NCBI GenBank assembly: GCA_937928335.1
Contig: CALFWN010000291.1
Span: forward strand, 1-6,601
Origin: an uncultured Litoreibacter sp.
GTDB taxonomy: Bacteria > Pseudomonadota > Alphaproteobacteria > Rhodobacterales > Rhodobacteraceae
Reading direction: 5' to 3'
DNA: 6,601 bases
Positions 4,845 to 6,601 of the stretch are shown here, in pieces. A program made the translations under genes and the position numbers. The notes under the pieces are model-generated. The model saw nothing but the letters and a program-made list of their open reading frames with translations. It ran no database searches and had not been told where the DNA came from. Every line of letters starts with the position of its first letter. Position 1 is the first letter of the stretch.

Positions 4845-6601
4845 TGGCGGATCACACGGCCTCCCTTGCCGGGCCGCGCGGGTTGCCCATATGGCTGGCC
4901 CGATGGCTTGGGCGGCGCGGCGCGGTTGCGGCGGTCGTGACTGCAATGATCGGCGTGCTCTGCGTTGCCTTGGCGGGCGTGGCCCCGTGGCTGGTGACAT
5001 GGCCCGCCGCGCTGACCGTGCCGATGACCGACTGGATCGGCACCGGGCTGGGCGCGTCTCTTGAGGCGATCAAACCCGGCGCGCGGCTCATCTCTTATCT
5101 GCTGGATTTCGTGATGGCCGGGGCCAACAGCTTGCTGGTCGACGCGCCCTGGCCGGTCATTATCGGCATCGTCACCGCTTTGGGCTGGTATATCGGCGGG
5201 CTGCGCATGGCCGCGCTGGGGCTTGTCGGCTTCACGCTGGTCCTTTTGTCGGGTTACTGGGCGCAAAGCATGAACACGCTGGCGCTGGTGCTGGTCTCAG
5301 TCCCGTTGGCGCTGATCCTGGGCGGGGGCATCGGCATTCTGGCCAACGAGGTGCCACGGGTCCGCCGCGCGGTGCAATCGGTGCTCGACATCATGCAGAC
5401 GGTGCCGACCTTCGCCTATCTGACGCCGCTTTTGCTGCTCTTTGGCTTTGGCCCGGTGGTGGGGCTGATCGCCTCGGCGATCTACGCGGCCCCGCCAATG
5501 GCCCGCAACACGCTGCTTGGGCTGCAACGGGTGGAGCATGACATAAAGGAGGCGGCCATCATGTCGGGCGGCACCCGGCTGCAACAGCTGTTTCTGGTCG
5601 AGATCCCCGCCGCCACCAGCCAGATCATGATCGGCGTGAACCAAAGCCTGATGGCAGCCCTGTCGATGGTAATCATCGCCGCCGTCATTGGCGGCTTCGA
5701 CGATATCGGCTGGGAGGTGCTTTTGACCATGCGCAAGGCGCAGTTCGGCCAAAGCCTGCTGGCGGGTATGGTCATCGTGGTCTTCGCCATCGTCATTGAC
5801 CGCATGTCCGCCCATATGGCCAAATCCCGCGAGCGCCATAGCGTCAAGGTGGCGCTGGCTGTGCTGGCGACCTCTGTTTTGGGGGCGCTGTTGTTCAGCG
5901 CGCGCCTGCCCGCCGCAGACGGGTTCGCGATGTTTGACGGGCTGGCCGCCTATGTGGATGCGGGGCTGGGCACTTTCACCGCCAATAACGGGGCAGGGCT
6001 GGACCAGATCAAGAACCAGGCGATGTTCTTCGGTCTCTTGCCGCTGCGCATCGGTCTTGACGACGCGGTGCTGCCCTTCACCTGGGGGTTTCAATGGACC
6101 GCCGCCATGAGCTTGTGGCTGTTTGGCGTGGCCGCGCTGCTGGGTGCCGCGCTGGCGGCCACGGGCCGCGTCGCGCCGGGGGCCTGCCTGCTGATCGCCG
6201 CCGTGGTGCTTGAGACCGGCGTCTCGCAACTGCCCTGGCCCTTTGTTGTGTTCGGCACGGCGCTGCTGGGCTGGGTTGCGGGCGGCATTCGGCTGGCGGT
6301 TTTTGTCACGGTGCTGCTGGGCCTGATCTTGATCTCCGGCCTTTGGGAACGGGCGCTTTTGTCGCTGTATCTCTCGGGCGCGGCGGTTTTCGTTTGCGCC
6401 GTGTTTGGCGCAGCTATCGGGCTTCTATGCGCGGTCAGCCCCCTGGCGTGGAGGCTTGTCAGGCCCATCTGCGACATGCTGCAGACCATACCATTATTCG
6501 TGTTCCTGATCCCGGTGCTGATGTTCTTCCAGATCGGTGAGTTCTCGGCTTTTCTGGCGATCATCGCCTATGCCATCGTGCCGATGATCCGTTACACCCA
6601 G
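4844..6601 (+). CDS. Quaternary-amine ABC transporter permease, tandem fusion of two ProW-like units, partial
   Basis: The frame is open from ATG 4844 to the right edge (586 codons, no stop), starting within the ATPase stop (TGATG). Residues 1-26 are basic and cytoplasmic, followed by a first hydrophobic segment (about 27-50). Unit 1 is a complete binding-protein-dependent permease domain (about 103-322). It contains LDIMQTVPTFAYL (181-193), the EAA loop EAAIMSGGTRLQQLFLVEIP that contacts the ATPase (from 236), SMVIIAAVIGG, and a closing IVIDRM like that of ProW. A further hydrophobic segment (about 334-350), a probable periplasmic stretch and extra hydrophobic segments (about 403-460) lead into unit 2. 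Unit 2 starts at W465 and repeats unit 1 without gaps, including CDMLQTIPLFVFL (543-555), up to the cut; its EAA loop lies beyond the window. E. coli ProW has a single such unit (about 350 residues) and pairs with itself, so this chain could supply both halves of the channel. The fused form may be usual in roseobacters; I could not check. Confidence 0.92.
   Translation, partial: MADHTASLAGPRGLPIWLARWLGRRGAVAAVVTAMIGVLCVALAGVAPWLVTWPAALTVPMTDWIGTGLGASLEAIKPGARLISYLLDFVMAGANSLLVDAPWPVIIGIVTALGWYIGGLRMAALGLVGFTLVLLSGYWAQSMNTLALVLVSVPLALILGGGIGILANEVPRVRRAVQSVLDIMQTVPTFAYLTPLLLLFGFGPVVGLIASAIYAAPPMARNTLLGLQRVEHDIKEAAIMSGGTRLQQLFLVEIPAATSQIMIGVNQSLMAALSMVIIAAVIGGFDDIGWEVLLTMRKAQFGQSLLAGMVIVVFAIVIDRMSAHMAKSRERHSVKVALAVLATSVLGALLFSARLPAADGFAMFDGLAAYVDAGLGTFTANNGAGLDQIKNQAMFFGLLPLRIGLDDAVLPFTWGFQWTAAMSLWLFGVAALLGAALAATGRVAPGACLLIAAVVLETGVSQLPWPFVVFGTALLGWVAGGIRLAVFVTVLLGLILISGLWERALLSLYLSGAAVFVCAVFGAAIGLLCAVSPLAWRLVRPICDMLQTIPLFVFLIPVLMFFQIGEFSAFLAIIAYAIVPMIRYTQ

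Noticed and set aside
4035..5000. 321-codon open frame on the minus strand opposite the ATPase and permease start
   Set aside because: The translation is rich in Arg, His, Gln and Pro with no recognisable domain. It runs antisense to a gene with intact ABC motifs, which is typical of a high-GC shadow frame.
5297..6229. 310-codon open frame on the minus strand opposite the permease
   Set aside because: It has the same low-information Gln/His/Arg composition and lies antisense to conserved permease motifs, including the EAA loop. It has no plausible ribosome-binding site or neighbour logic.

Overview
The window is a piece of a high-GC alphaproteobacterial chromosome, most likely Rhodobacterales (Roseobacter group). 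The clues are strong G/C at third codon positions, tightly packed genes, an IspD N-terminus resembling alphaproteobacterial IspD/IspDF proteins, and a quaternary-amine uptake operon of a kind common in marine roseobacters. This placement is inferred from protein resemblance and base composition only. No rRNA, tRNA, CRISPR array, insertion sequence or phage gene was seen.

Layout. Bases 1-488 hold the first 162 codons of ispD (or a fused ispDF) on the minus strand, cut by the left edge. A 146-bp divergent intergenic region follows. It contains an 11-bp perfect palindrome and a short direct repeat but no convincing promoter. A YihY/BrkB-family membrane protein lies at 635-1489 (+). An FAD-dependent oxidoreductase of the DAO/FOXRED1-like type lies at 1539-2738 (+), and its ribosome-binding site sits in the arm of a predicted hairpin. 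An 89-bp gap with a candidate promoter and repeats leads into a compact ABC importer operon: periplasmic binding protein (2828-3781), ProV-type ATPase (3792-4844) and a permease (4844 to beyond 6601). The ATPase and permease genes overlap by one base.

How the genes work together. The importer belongs to the glycine betaine/proline betaine/choline/TMAO class (OpuAC-type binding protein, ProV-type ATPase, ProW-type permease). The binding protein captures an N-methylated or quaternary amine in the periplasm, and the ATPase drives import through the permease. The permease is a tandem fusion of two ProW-like units: residues 103-224 align without gaps to residues 465-586, with about 42 of 122 identities by hand count. 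The adjacent oxidoreductase plausibly oxidises (for example N-demethylates) the imported amine or a derivative, so this could be an uptake-plus-catabolism locus rather than pure osmoprotection. The actual substrate cannot be read from the sequence. ispD and the YihY-like gene appear to be unrelated neighbours.

No wholly unknown system was recognised. The most interesting points are the fused duplicated permease, the pairing of transporter and oxidoreductase, and the possible RNA or operator structures in front of the oxidoreductase and the binding-protein gene.
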